Below, in pieces: positions 1 to 8,487 of a stretch of 64,000 nt of DNA. The notes under the pieces are model-generated. The model did not search any database. It was not told the origin of the DNA and saw only the letters and a list, made by a program, of their open reading frames with translations. Position 1 is the stretch's first letter. Each line of letters begins with the position of its first letter. The position numbers were made by a program, and so were the translations under genes. The stretch covers positions 62,001 through 126,000 of the forward strand of contig CAIKMS010000008.1 in the NCBI GenBank assembly GCA_903828595.1, read 5' to 3'. This DNA comes from an uncultured Pseudomonadota bacterium (lineage in GTDB: Bacteria > Pseudomonadota > Gammaproteobacteria > Steroidobacterales > Steroidobacteraceae).

Positions 1-94
1 AGCAGCTAAGTTCGCTGAGAAAGCTGGTCACCGAGCTTCCAGCCGTCTTCGGGACGTGCACGAATATGAACTTGTGTGTGTGATTGACGATCAT
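1..94 (-). CDS. Sulfotransferase (family 2-like), 5' end only
   Basis: The minus strand from an ATG at 94 reads MIVNHTHKFIFVHVPKTAGS and then SVTSFLSEL to the window edge. An N-terminal beta strand followed by VPKTAGSSV is the 5'-phosphosulfate-binding loop of PAPS-dependent sulfotransferases (Sulfotransfer_2 type), which usually start almost exactly this way. Such enzymes move sulfate from PAPS to sugar hydroxyls of surface glycans. Only about 31 codons are visible. The same frame is open upstream of the ATG, through about 37 codons, to the left end of the insertion sequence at 209, and it joins in frame to the acyltransferase beyond that element. This may therefore be the second half of a fused gene rather than a gene of its own. 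The family call is good; substrate and intactness cannot be judged. Confidence 0.7.
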   Translation of the reverse strand, partial: MIVNHTHKFIFVHVPKTAGSSVTSFLSELSC

Positions 95-208
95 AAGTTT
101 CAGGACTGTCACCGACCAAAGGTAAAGCCTAGCATAACGCAATAATCTGATCAGTTCCGATGATCTATAGTGCCCCTCGTCGTTGCGGAGGAGATCGCCA
201 CGCTCTAG

Positions 209-222
209 CAGGCTGTTGAAAA
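209..222 (+). repeat. Left terminal inverted repeat of the IS
   Basis: Reads CAGGCTGTTGAAAA and matches the reverse complement of 1425-1438 exactly. Similarity drops further in (AGCC against GGTT). Confidence 0.85.
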
Positions 223-273
223 AGCCTGCAATTGATGCAGGGTAAGGCATCTAGGAAACGCGAGGCTAATCAG

Positions 274-1274
274 ATGCGCGGAGCCGATATTCTGCAAGGC
301 GGATTGTTCAGCTACGTGTCGCTGGAAGAGCGAGTCCCGGCGGTTCACCCGCTGCGCGCCGTTTGGGCGCTGACTCTGCAGATCCTGTACTCGGTGCGCA
401 GCGAGCGGCTGTTGTGCGAGCAGCTCGAGTACAACCTGCTGTTTCGCTGGTTCGTGGGCCTTTCCATCGATGAGCTGTTCTGAGATCACTCGACCTTCAT
501 CAAGAACCGGGAGCAGCTGATCGAAGCGAAGGTGGCCAGGAAGCTGCTGCGGCGCGTCGTGCGCAACGCCAAGGCTGCGAGGTTGCTTTCCAAGGAGCAA
601 CTCAGCGTGGATGGCACGCTGATCGAGTCGTGGGCGGCGGTCAAGAGCATGCGCCGGCGCGATGGCAAGGATGAGCCGCCCGGCCCTGGACGCAACCCCA
701 GGGTGGACTTTCACGGCGAGCGTCGCACGAGCGAGACGCACGTATCTCCGAGCGATCCGGAGGCGATGCTGTTCCGTAATAGCAAGGGTCAGGCGGCAAA
801 GCTGAACTACATGGGCCACGTCCTGATGGACCACCGCTACGGGTTGCTCGTCGATGTAGAGGTGACGGCCGCGACGGGCTTCGCCGAGCGCGAGGCGGCG
901 CTGAAGATGCTGGACCGCCTGCCCAAGCGCAGCGGGCGGCGCACGATCGCGGCCGACAAGGGCTACGACACCGCCGACTTCGTCCAGGGCTGCCGTGAGC
1001 GCGGCATCACGCCGCACGTCGCCTGCAACCACAACCGCCCGGGCGGCTCGGCGCTCAATGCGCGCACAACGCGACACGCCGGACACCGAATCAGTCAGCG
1101 GATCCGCAGCGCATCGAGGAAGGCTTCGGCTGGGGCAACGATGGGCGGCCGCTGCGCAAGATGAAGGTCACTGGCAAGGCCCAGATCGGCTTCATGGCGA
1201 CGCTCACCGTGGGTTGTTACGCCCAGCTGCGTTTCGCCAACCTGTTAGCCGAGCCGCCAATGGCCCCGGCGTAG
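274..1274 (+). pseudogene. Broken IS5-type transposase
   Basis: A DDE transposase that would cut and paste the surrounding element. Readable family segments in order are MRGADILQGGLFSYVSLEER, LLFRWFVGLSIDE, the SVDGTLIESWAA block with the first catalytic Asp, LMDHRYGLLVD, AADKGYD, and a C-terminal RIEEGFGWGN...LRKMKV block carrying the catalytic Glu. Three lesions are visible. About 40 codons appear to be missing after VHPLRA, since the text jumps straight to LTLQILYSVRSERLL. An in-frame TGA at 481-483 replaces the Trp expected after LF. One base is lost near 1100-1110, after ISQRIR, so the C-terminal block reads in another frame and stops at 1272-1274. The ATG at 274 matches the usual family start. 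The enzyme cannot be functional. Confidence 0.88.
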
Positions 1275-1424
1275 CCTTTGTGTCGGCGAAAACCGGTAGA
1301 TCAGCGTACTGAGCCTCATGAAGCATGATCTAGGCATCGAAATGACCATCGCAACGGCAAACAAGCGGCTCGGCCGATCCAAAAATCGATGACGAAGAAC
1401 TTCCTGATCCGTTCAGAATCAACC

Positions 1425-1438
1425 TTTTCAACAGCCTG
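1425..1438 (-). repeat. Right terminal inverted repeat of the IS
   Basis: Reads TTTTCAACAGCCTG on the plus strand, the reverse complement of the left repeat. The next bases, CTAA, are the right copy of the presumed target site. Confidence 0.85.
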
Positions 1439-1976
1439 CTAAGTTGTGGTCCCAGGTTATATTTCGTTTTGACACTCGGGCCGGGTTGCCAGACACCAAG
1501 CAGTTTGCTCCCGTTTCGGTTGATTTTGTAATCACTGAGCGAGCGCCTACTACGCAATCGTTGGCTACTGTTGCGCCCTTTAGTATCAACGCTCCTTCTC
1601 CGATCCATACTCTCTCGCCAATGGTTATATCAGCAGATTAATTTATTCGTTGTCCCGTTGTCGCGTCATAGATGTTGTGCATGTCGCTTGTCCACGTGTC
1701 GCATGCTGCAAATAGGCAGCCCTCTCCGATCGATACGGTGGACGGTTCGTGCATGTAAATGTCGACTCGTCCATTCATTTTTTGCTTGTTTCCCATTAAG
1801 AGGGTTGCGTTATCGTTCATATAAATTGTGAGTTGAGTATTAATGACCTCAATGCCGCCGATTTGAATTGTGCAGTTGTCGCCGCATCTTAGATTTATGC
1901 GCTCAATGGCCGACGGATTTGTGCTTCCTAAATTTATAATAGAGTTGATTCCGGCTTTAAAGTGTTGCGGTAACAT
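1439..1976 (-). pseudogene. Left-handed beta-helix (hexapeptide) acyltransferase, interrupted
   Basis: Typical O-acetyltransferase text of the WcaF/maltose-acetyltransferase fold: isoleucine-rich rungs at the start (INLRCGDNCTIQIGG), a DIYMHEPSTVSIGEGCLF rung, SDMHNIYDATTGQRIN holding the usual catalytic-histidine region, then SADITIGERVWIGEGALILK and a GNPARV C-terminal signature. Enzymes like this acetylate sugars of O-antigen, capsule or exopolysaccharide. A TAA at 1638-1640 stops the frame right after GQRIN, although the same frame continues correctly, so a point nonsense mutation is the simplest reading. The IS sits at codon 179; without it the frame would run on into the sulfotransferase at the window edge. 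The stretch is more AT-rich than its neighbours, which suggests transfer. Function is lost unless the stop is read through. Confidence 0.82.
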
Positions 1977-2055
1977 TTCGTCGTTCCGTATCGTTTAAAT
2001 TTTGCAGTAGAGTCGCTTAATTTTGATTTATGAAAAGCGCTACCTTTAATTTTAG

Positions 2056-2871
2056 TTACCGTTGGTTGCTTATTGGAAATGTTGTTGTACTTGTTGACTC
2101 TAATCCGCGCTCTTCAACGTTTTTTTGTGTTGGTTGGGGCGTTAAGACATTGCCCTTCATGGATGGACCAGCTTGCGCCGTGGTGTGCGCTAGTCGCCCT
2201 ACTGCTTGAATCAACGCTTGTGCAGTTGCTGGTTCCGACTTCACCTTACCCGCAAATATATCGGATGCCAGCAAATCGCTTTGGCCGTAATACTTGGCGT
2301 TCGCAGAATAATCGATGCTCATCGATGAGCCGTCCAACGCGATACCGGCAAATAACCCTTTAGCCCGTGAGTACGAATACACCTCGGCACTGAAGCTTAA
2401 ATCCGTGGAGCCCGACAATTGACGACCGACCGGTCCCACAGCACCTGAGATGTCACCACCGATGGTTACCTTTCCGCCGCTTAAGCCTTCAATGCCTTTG
2501 CGAGTAGTGAAGATCAAAATCAGATCCGATGACTGAGCACCGATCTGCAGGCCCCAGCTGCCGCCGGCGACCGTTAGGAAACTGGGATCGCTCCAGCGAC
2601 CATTTAAGTCTTTGACCAGCACGACACCGCGACCGAAGCGGCCGCCAAAGATAAACGCGCCTTTAATCACGCTGGGGAAAATGGCGATGGCTTGGGCGCG
2701 GTCCAGTAATCGATCCGGGATACCCTGATCGGACATCTGCTGCCACTCGTTTAGAATCGCGGTGGCCTCGATGATACGAGCCTCCTCTTTGGATGCGGGA
2801 ACCTGAGACAAGGCGCTGGAGGCTGCCAACAGGCTCAGGATCAGGGCGGTCACGGTGCGAATAAACATCAT
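2056..2871 (-). CDS. SYLF/Ysc84-domain lipid-binding protein, exported
   Basis: SYLF-domain proteins bind phosphoinositide-like lipids; in bacteria they are small envelope proteins of unclear role. A signal peptide follows the start (MMFIRTVTALILSLLAASSALSQ), then a helix and the conserved core: AIAIFPSVIKGAFIFGGRFG, GGSWGLQIGAQSSDLILIF, an SGAVGPVGR glycine segment and a YSYSRAKGLFAGIALDGSSM block. The frame is open to 2907, but GGAGA lies directly before the ATGATG pair at 2871/2868, so I start there. The tail after residue 220 is Thr/Ser/Gln-rich and probably disordered. It stands alone, between the acyltransferase remnant and divergent apbE. The family is clear; the function is not known. 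Confidence 0.87.
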   Translation of the reverse strand: MMFIRTVTALILSLLAASSALSQVPASKEEARIIEATAILNEWQQMSDQGIPDRLLDRAQAIAIFPSVIKGAFIFGGRFGRGVVLVKDLNGRWSDPSFLTVAGGSWGLQIGAQSSDLILIFTTRKGIEGLSGGKVTIGGDISGAVGPVGRQLSGSTDLSFSAEVYSYSRAKGLFAGIALDGSSMSIDYSANAKYYGQSDLLASDIFAGKVKSEPATAQALIQAVGRLAHTTAQAGPSMKGNVLTPQPTQKNVEERGLESTSTTTFPISNQR

Positions 2872-3050
2872 CAATTCTCCCCACGTAGTGCCAGCGACAC
2901 CGGACACAGTATCCGATGTGCTTTGGCATGAGACCTGATTGGGGGTCTGGAGTTCCAGTCCCTACCGGTCTGCATTTGGCGACAGCTTCTATGCCTGAAG
3001 CTGAGCCTTTGTCATGGAATAATACACCCAGATAGCCTTGGGAGAATGCG

Positions 3051-4043
3051 GTGTTGAAATCGCTTAATTGGGTGCTGCTGGGAGTGCTGGCTGGACTGCT
3101 GGGTTTGGGTTCTACCTCGGCTCAGGCGGCCTGGTATTCCCGCGAAGAGGCCATTATGGGCACCCGGGTCTACGCGGAACTGTGGGATGAGGACCCAGCT
3201 CGGGCTGACAAGGCATTGGAGGCGGTCATGGCTTTTATGCGGCACGTGAATGCCGTCATGAGCCATTACCTGCCCGACAGCCAGTTGAGCGCCATTAACG
3301 CACGTGCAGCATTAGAGCCGGTGGTGGTGGATGCGGATTTGTTTGACGTGATCGAGCGCTCAATCCACTACTCCGAGCTCACGGACGGGGCCTTCGACAT
3401 TACCTATGCCAGCGTGGGCTATCTGTATGATTACCGCCGCCATCTGCATCCGACCGACGAACAGATCAAGGCGGCATTGCCCTTGGTGAACTATCGCAGC
3501 CTGATTTTAGATCCTAAAGCTCACTCGGTTAGGTTCGCCAAGAACGGGGTGCGCATTGATTTGGGGGGTATCGCCAAGGGCTGGGCGGCGGATCGGTGTA
3601 TCGAGATGCTGCAAAAAGACTATGGGACGACCAATGCCATCGTGACCGCCGGCGGTGACTCGCGCATCTTGGGCGACCGGCGCGGTAAGCCCTGGGTGGT
3701 GGCAATTCGGGATCCGGTGAATCGGGATCGGGTGGTGACTAAGATTCCGTTAGCGGACGTGGGGGTCTCGACCTCGGGTGACTACGAGCATTTTTTTGAC
3801 GAGGGCGGGACGCGCTATCACCACATTTTAGACCCCAAGACCGGCAAGAGTCCGACGGAGGTTCGAAGCGTCACTATCATTGGTCCGACGGCTACCGATA
3901 CGGAAGGGTTTTCTAAAGGGGTCTTTGTGAAGGGTCCGGTGGAGGGATTAAAGCTGATTGAGCGCAATCCAGGGCTGGATGCCGTGATCATTGATAAGTA
4001 CGGGGATGTTAGCTACTCCCAAGGTCTGGAGCCGAGAAATTAG
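3051..4043 (+). CDS. apbE: FAD:protein FMN transferase (ApbE family)
   Basis: ApbE enzymes use FAD and Mg2+ to attach FMN covalently to a Thr/Ser of partner proteins such as NqrB/C, RnfG or exported FMN-binding redox proteins. The protein has an N-terminal signal peptide ending STSAQA (about residue 26), so it acts in the periplasm. Family landmarks are IMGTRV (35-40), RIDLGGIAKGWAADR (168-182), the TAGGD nucleotide loop (199-203), a GVSTSGDYEHFF block (238-249), HHILDPKTG (257-265) and a metal-ligand Asp in ATDTEGFSKG (281-290). A GTG start at 3051 is preceded by GGAGA at good distance. No FMN-acceptor gene lies next to it. In other genomes I recall apbE beside DUF4266/DUF3570 genes, which occur here at 14.6-16.0 kb. 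A diverged tail of a second apbE lies at 5131-5208. Confidence 0.93.
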   Translation: MLKSLNWVLLGVLAGLLGLGSTSAQAAWYSREEAIMGTRVYAELWDEDPARADKALEAVMAFMRHVNAVMSHYLPDSQLSAINARAALEPVVVDADLFDVIERSIHYSELTDGAFDITYASVGYLYDYRRHLHPTDEQIKAALPLVNYRSLILDPKAHSVRFAKNGVRIDLGGIAKGWAADRCIEMLQKDYGTTNAIVTAGGDSRILGDRRGKPWVVAIRDPVNRDRVVTKIPLADVGVSTSGDYEHFFDEGGTRYHHILDPKTGKSPTEVRSVTIIGPTATDTEGFSKGVFVKGPVEGLKLIERNPGLDAVIIDKYGDVSYSQGLEPRN

Positions 4044-4255
4044 CCCTAGGCCGCGCCTGAAGGAAGCCTGCGTGCCGTGTTAACAAAGCAAATGTTTCGT
4101 GCAAGAGAAGGGCTCGACGGTTCGCGCACATAATGGCGCATCTTTTCGATAGTGAGATTGTAGTTTCTAGGTCGGATTTTAGGCGTTATATTACGATGTA
4201 TTAGGTGCAGTAAGGATTCCTTCGGGAATGTGAGCATCGCTATGCGGATTAGTTT

Positions 4256-5062
4256 ATGACTTCATTTTCTGCGGCGATTTATCGACGCTACAACCTTGAT
4301 CTGCAACACCTTACCGATGCTGAGCTGCTACAGCATTTTCAGGCACATCCTGAGGAACGGAGGCTTCATGGTTCTACGGCTTCAACCGTAGAGCATCTCT
4401 CTATGCGCTGGTTACGCGGACGTGGTTTGGAGGTAGGTGCAGGGGCTAATCCTACGCCGCTCTATGGCAATGCTCATGTTGAGATGGCTGACTGCGATGA
4501 AGGTTTGGCTTTTGGTGGATCTCGCATCGATGCAAAGTACTCGATCGACGACCCAGATTTTGCTCGATCAAAGTTAGACCGATTTGATTTCGCGGTTGCC
4601 AGTCACGTCCTTGAGCACGCGGATAGTTTTTTGAGGGCTTTGGATCATCTTTTATTGGTGACGAAGTCTGGAGGCATTGTCTACATCGTGGTCCCTGACA
4701 TCAATTTTCTGATGGATAAAAACTGGCTTCCTCGATTTGAATTTGCCCATCATGTAGAAGAGTATGAAAGCCCATTAATTCATGCGGATCTCCATGACCA
4801 GCTATATACCAATGGCTCCGGAGCAGGCATTTGGCATACGAATGAAATAGCTGAACTTACGCCCGAATATCGGGCCGCTGTTGCTGCAGGTCTTATACCT
4901 CAGGAGCAGCGTTTTTTGCATCACAAACATAATTATTCGTTTAACGATTGGCTTGATATTTTTGAACGGGCGCAGAAATTTTTTCCAAATCGCTTCTGCT
5001 TTGTCGACGCTCGATATGGGCATGAGCGATCGGACTGCCACTTTGTACTAGAGGTCATCTAA
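4256..5062 (+). CDS. Class I SAM-dependent methyltransferase
   Basis: The Rossmann-type SAM-binding motif is GLEVGAGANP (57-66), the acidic motif II is around VEMADCDE, and the post-I segment FAVASHVLEH (112-121) is typical of Methyltransf_11/23 proteins. After that come a hydrophobic strand with VVPDINFLMD and a long C-terminal part with many His and Asp residues. It lies in an AT-richer island between apbE and a leftover apbE tail and has no strong ribosome site. With the sulfotransferase and acyltransferase remnants nearby, a role in decorating a surface glycan is possible, but this is inference from context only. The substrate is unknown. Confidence 0.8.
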   Translation: MTSFSAAIYRRYNLDLQHLTDAELLQHFQAHPEERRLHGSTASTVEHLSMRWLRGRGLEVGAGANPTPLYGNAHVEMADCDEGLAFGGSRIDAKYSIDDPDFARSKLDRFDFAVASHVLEHADSFLRALDHLLLVTKSGGIVYIVVPDINFLMDKNWLPRFEFAHHVEEYESPLIHADLHDQLYTNGSGAGIWHTNEIAELTPEYRAAVAAGLIPQEQRFLHHKHNYSFNDWLDIFERAQKFFPNRFCFVDARYGHERSDCHFVLEVI

Positions 5063-5130
5063 TCTTGTGCCGCGATCGCGGTTGTTCGCTAGTGGCTAAG
5101 GCAGATTGAAGCGAATCGTTAATTAAGACA

Positions 5131-5208
5131 TTAGCTATAGATGTGACATGTAAGTACGGGCAGGTGACTTACTCGAAGGGACTGGAGCCGCCATCACCCG
5201 CTCACTGA
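5131..5208 (+). pseudogene. Remnant 3' tail of a second apbE
   Basis: The plus strand reads KYGQVTYSKGLEPPSPAH and a TGA stop at 5206-5208. The end of the intact apbE reads KYGDVSYSQGLEPRN. The match covers about 14 residues, with synonymous and amino-acid differences, so this is a diverged homologue and not a fresh duplication. Everything upstream of about 5131 is missing; the methyltransferase and its AT-rich leader stand there instead. It probably marks the edge of a replacement event. Confidence 0.6.
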
Positions 5209-5311
5209 CGTGAGGCGCATAGGCGTCATCACGAATTAATTGCAGCGTAAACTTAACGGCATACCCACCTAACTGGAATCGTCAAGCGGATTTCGGTTTG
5301 TGGTGACTTTA

Positions 5312-5337
5312 AAACGCCGTCGTTGCCGACGGCGTTT
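5312..5337. terminator. Rho-independent terminator, likely bidirectional
   Basis: A perfect 11-bp stem AAACGCCGTCG / CGACGGCGTTT with a TTGC loop. It lies 28 bp past the end of the minus-strand PEP-CTERM gene, and the minus-strand stem ends in a short T run. On the plus strand it would close the 4.2-5.2 kb unit. Confidence 0.8.
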
Positions 5338-5364
5338 GCTCTTTAGCCAAGCTCTGCAAATGGT

Positions 5365-6060
5365 CTATTTTCGACGACGTGCCAGGAGCGTAGCTCCAAG
5401 CCCTAACCCAAGCAATGCCGTTGTTGCTGGCTCAGGAACTTCATGACGTTCTTTGTGATCGCCATTGTCATCGTCAGCACGCGTCAACTTAACGTCCGCT
5501 AGGCCAATAACAGTTCCAATCGCGTTAACTGGATCTGGTTCGCCGTTATAGGAATTGCTGAAATAGATCTCATCTGGCGCACTGTAGTAACCACGGCCTC
5601 CGTTAGGTAAGGGAGCGCCGGAACCTAAGTTCAATACGTAAGTCTCATGGACAAATCCGCTATTAGCGGCCAACGTAAAATGTTGCAATTGAGTTACCGT
5701 GTTTCCTTGCCAGAGTCCGAGGGTAATACTCGCCGGTGCTGCCGAGAAGTTATTCAGGTAAAAAGACAGCGTGTAGGGAGAGGCCGTTGGGTAACTGAAG
5801 TCCTGAAATAAGTTGGTGCTTCCACTGGATCCCCGACCTCCTGTGAAGGTCAAATTCACGTAATTGCCCGGTAAACCAAATGCACTTGCTGATTGGGTTG
5901 TCACTGTCGGATTGCCAGTCCAATTAACCCAGGGAGAACCTGATCCACCAATAGGCTGCTGAAAAGTACCGTCTTGTAAAAGATTTGCCTGGGCCGTGCC
6001 CAAGGTTACTCCGCAAAGTAAAGTGGCGCTGATAAGGCGTTTCGTCATTAGTGATTTCAA
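5365..6060 (-). CDS. PEP-CTERM sorting-domain protein
   Basis: An exported protein with a signal peptide ending GTAQA and a beta-sandwich-like Gly/Ser/Thr/Asn-rich body (LLQDGTFQQP, YTLSFYLNNFSAAP) similar to carbohydrate-binding-like folds. The C-terminal sorting tag consists of VPEPATTALL, a hydrophobic helix and RRRK. PEP-CTERM tags are cut by exosortase, and the proteins usually end up in extracellular matrix or the cell surface together with exopolysaccharide. No exosortase or PrsK/PrsR gene is in the window. The frame starts with TTG at 6060, preceded by AAGGGG at 7 bp spacing; an ATG at 6048 has no ribosome site. A strong terminator follows. Confidence 0.88.
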   Translation of the reverse strand: MKSLMTKRLISATLLCGVTLGTAQANLLQDGTFQQPIGGSGSPWVNWTGNPTVTTQSASAFGLPGNYVNLTFTGGRGSSGSTNLFQDFSYPTASPYTLSFYLNNFSAAPASITLGLWQGNTVTQLQHFTLAANSGFVHETYVLNLGSGAPLPNGGRGYYSAPDEIYFSNSYNGEPDPVNAIGTVIGLADVKLTRADDDNGDHKERHEVPEPATTALLGLGLGATLLARRRK

Positions 6061-6341
6061 CTGGCAACCCCTTGTGTTTAATTTTTTTAGCGTCTGTCGG
6101 CCGACGTTGATGACTGTATGTTTTTACTGGCTCAATTTATGACCCTAGACCCTACCAGAGAGCGAAATTTTTGTAGATTCATAAGCGAGGCCGTCTGACT
6201 GCAATGTATCAAGACGACTAGCGGCATTGAGCGCGAAGACTCTCGTTACCGATGACGCCAGAAATCTATGAAATCTCACTAGAACAGGGGAATCTGTGGA
6301 TCTTGTGGTCATCGACTTCGGTGGACTTCAGACAACGCTAG

Positions 6342-6602
6342 ATGAACATCCCACAAGCAACGATTAAATGCAGGATGAGTGCGATCCCGGGTGAGGTAGC
6401 GATGCTGCTTTGTGTGATTGCTGACGCGACGTGCCGTGGCTGGGTACGTGCGGCTGCGGCTAAACGCGGCAGGCCTATCGGGCCGTATGATCTGATGCTT
6501 GCCGGTGTCGCTCTGAGTTGGGGTATGGTGATGGTCACTTCCCATGCAACTGAGTTCATTCGCATTGAAGGATCGCTCGTGGAGGACTGGCGGCAGGCCT
6601 GA
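6342..6602 (+). pseudogene. VapC-type PIN toxin remnant
   Basis: The last 45 residues, KRGRPIGPYDLMLAG through VTSHATEF to EDWRQA, are the C-terminal half of a VapC PIN ribonuclease, including the third acidic residue in GPYD and the family ending EF-RI-G--VEDW. The N-terminal LDTN motif with the first catalytic Asp is absent. IPGEVAM and VIADATCRG look like a degraded copy of the region around the second acidic residue, followed by a deletion. No vapB antitoxin is recognisable upstream. It therefore looks like a dead toxin-antitoxin remnant. Its start is arbitrary. Confidence 0.68.
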
Positions 6603-6627
6603 TGAGGCAAGGCCTGTCTACCTTGTA

Positions 6628-8487
6628 TTAGTCTTCGGCCTGCTCGCCTAAGAAACCGCTGGTTTGGTGTGCCCAGAGGCGCGCGTACAAGCCACCCTGG
6701 GCCAGTAGGCTGGCGTGATCACCTTCTTCAACAATCACGCCTTTATCCAGGACGATGAGTCTATCCATAGCCGCGATGGTGGATAAGCGATGAGCAATCG
6801 CTAATACCGTTTTACCTTCCATTAAGCGGTAGAGGGATTGTTGGATCGCCGCTTCGACTTCTGAATCGAGGGCCGAGGTGGCCTCATCGAGTAGGAGGAT
6901 GGGCGCGTCTTTAAGCATGACGCGAGCGATTGCAATTCGCTGGCGCTGGCCGCCGCTTAATTTCACGCCTCGCTCACCGACGTGAGCGTCATAGCCGGTA
7001 CGACCCTTCGCGTCTTTTAACTGCAGAATGAACTCGTGGGCCTCAGCACGCTTGGCGGCGGCGATCATCTCCTCGTCGGTGGCCTCCGGTCGCCCGTAGA
7101 GAATGTTATCGCGCACGGAGCGGTGTAACAGGGCGGTGTCCTGGGTCACCATGCCGATTTGCCGACGCAGACTGGTTTGGGTGACTTCCTGAATGTTTTG
7201 CCCGTCAATGCGAATAGCACCCGAAGGAATGTCGTAGAAGCGCAGCAGCAGATTCACAATCGTGCTCTTTCCGGCACCGCTGCGACCAACCAGACCGATT
7301 TTTTCACCGGGGCGGATGTGTAAGTTCAGGTGATCGATCACCATCACGCGGTCGGCTTGTTTTTTCGAGCCGTAATTAAACGTGACCTGATCAAAATGCA
7401 CGCCACCGTCGGTGACCTTTAAAGTCACTGCGGCAGGCGCATCAACGATGCTGGGTTGATTGGCCAGGATCCCCATGCCGTCTTGGACGGTACCGATCTG
7501 CTCAAACAGTGAGGCCACTTCCCACATCACCCAGTGCGACATGCCGTTCAGACGTAAGGCCATGGCAATGGCAGCAGCTACCCCACCGACACCCAACTGT
7601 CCGTGGGTCCACAGCGACAAAGCCATCGCCCCGGTGCCAATGACCAGACCCATGGAGGCGGCGTGATTGACCAGCTCAAAGGCGGTGATCATGCGCATTT
7701 GGTTATAAACGGTGTGTAAGAACTCGCTCATCGCACCACGCACGTAACTGCTTTCGCGTTCGGTGTGTGAAAAAAGCTTAACCGTAGCGATATTGGTATA
7801 TGCATCGGTAATGCGCCCGGTCATCATCGAGCGCGCATCGGCCTGAGCCTGGCCGACTTTGGCGAGCCTGGGGACGAAATACCAGACCGAGAGCGCGTAA
7901 AAACTAATCCACACCAAAAAAGGTCCTAACAGCCAAAGACTAAAGTCGCTGACCACCAGCAAAATCGTCACGAAATAAATGATCACGTAGACCAGGATGT
8001 CGGTCATGGTCAGCCAGGTATCGCGTACCGCGAGTGCGGTCTGCATGACTTTGGTGGCCACGCGACCGGCGAACTCGTCCTGGTAGAAGCTAAAGCTCTG
8101 ATCGAGCATGTTGCGATGAAAATCCCAGCGCAGCCGCATAGAGAAGTTGCCCGCCAGCGTCTGACGCCGGTACAGGCTTTGAATAGCCACCAGCAGGGTG
8201 CTGGCTGCGAGCACGATCGCCAGTAGGGTGAGATTTTTGCCCTGGGTGGCCCATAGTTGGGCGGGTGGGATGGTGGCCAACCAATCCACCACATGCCCCA
8301 GCATGCTGAATAATGCGGCCTCAAACACGCCGGTGAGCGCCGTGGCCACCGTCATGGCCAGCATGTAACCGCGCAGCCCCTGGGTGCAGGCCCACAAGAA
8401 GGCGAGCAGAGTTTTAGGTAGAGGTGCCGGTGCATCCTCCGGATAGGGCTTGAGCAGTTTTTCGAAATAAGCAAACACGAAAGACAA
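6628..8487 (-). CDS. ABC exporter, fused permease-ATPase (MsbA/multidrug type)
   Basis: A half-transporter of 619 residues that would work as a homodimer exporting lipids or hydrophobic compounds across the inner membrane. Residues 1-330 form the six-helix transmembrane domain (strong helices near 40-70, 85-105, 160-205 and 270-310). Residues 360-600 are the ATPase: Walker A GRSGAGKS (401-408), Q-loop MVTQD, signature LSGGQ (510-514), Walker B ILLLDE (530-535) and switch His in IAHRLST. The N-terminal cytosolic piece with KPYPEDAPAP is typical of a proteobacterial subgroup annotated simply as ABC transporter. Its neighbours give no clue to the substrate. It stands alone. Confidence 0.92.
   Translation of the reverse strand: MSFVFAYFEKLLKPYPEDAPAPLPKTLLAFLWACTQGLRGYMLAMTVATALTGVFEAALFSMLGHVVDWLATIPPAQLWATQGKNLTLLAIVLAASTLLVAIQSLYRRQTLAGNFSMRLRWDFHRNMLDQSFSFYQDEFAGRVATKVMQTALAVRDTWLTMTDILVYVIIYFVTILLVVSDFSLWLLGPFLVWISFYALSVWYFVPRLAKVGQAQADARSMMTGRITDAYTNIATVKLFSHTERESSYVRGAMSEFLHTVYNQMRMITAFELVNHAASMGLVIGTGAMALSLWTHGQLGVGGVAAAIAMALRLNGMSHWVMWEVASLFEQIGTVQDGMGILANQPSIVDAPAAVTLKVTDGGVHFDQVTFNYGSKKQADRVMVIDHLNLHIRPGEKIGLVGRSGAGKSTIVNLLLRFYDIPSGAIRIDGQNIQEVTQTSLRRQIGMVTQDTALLHRSVRDNILYGRPEATDEEMIAAAKRAEAHEFILQLKDAKGRTGYDAHVGERGVKLSGGQRQRIAIARVMLKDAPILLLDEATSALDSEVEAAIQQSLYRLMEGKTVLAIAHRLSTIAAMDRLIVLDKGVIVEEGDHASLLAQGGLYARLWAHQTSGFLGEQAED

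Larger units (their letters stand above)
209..1438 (+). mobile_element. IS5-family-like insertion sequence (decayed), about 1.23 kb
   Basis: The element is bounded by inverted repeats sharing CAGGCTGTTGAAAA at both ends (209-222 and 1425-1438). It is flanked by CTAG (205-208) and CTAA (1439-1442), which fits a short CTAR-type target duplication with one changed base. It carries one transposase gene reading left to right that fills most of its length, now inactive. Removing the element and one CTAR copy joins the minus-strand acyltransferase frame to the sulfotransferase frame without a shift, so it inserted into coding sequence. The transposase resembles IS5-family proteins of the IS1182-like kind; the exact subgroup is not certain. 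Confidence 0.85.

Noticed and set aside
481..483. Programmed stop or selenocysteine in the transposase
   Set aside because: Trp is expected here, no recoding signals are evident, and two other lesions show general decay.
205..1086. 293-codon minus-strand frame inside the IS
   Set aside because: It is a shadow of the transposase; its text is Arg/Ala/Val-rich and unlike any protein family.
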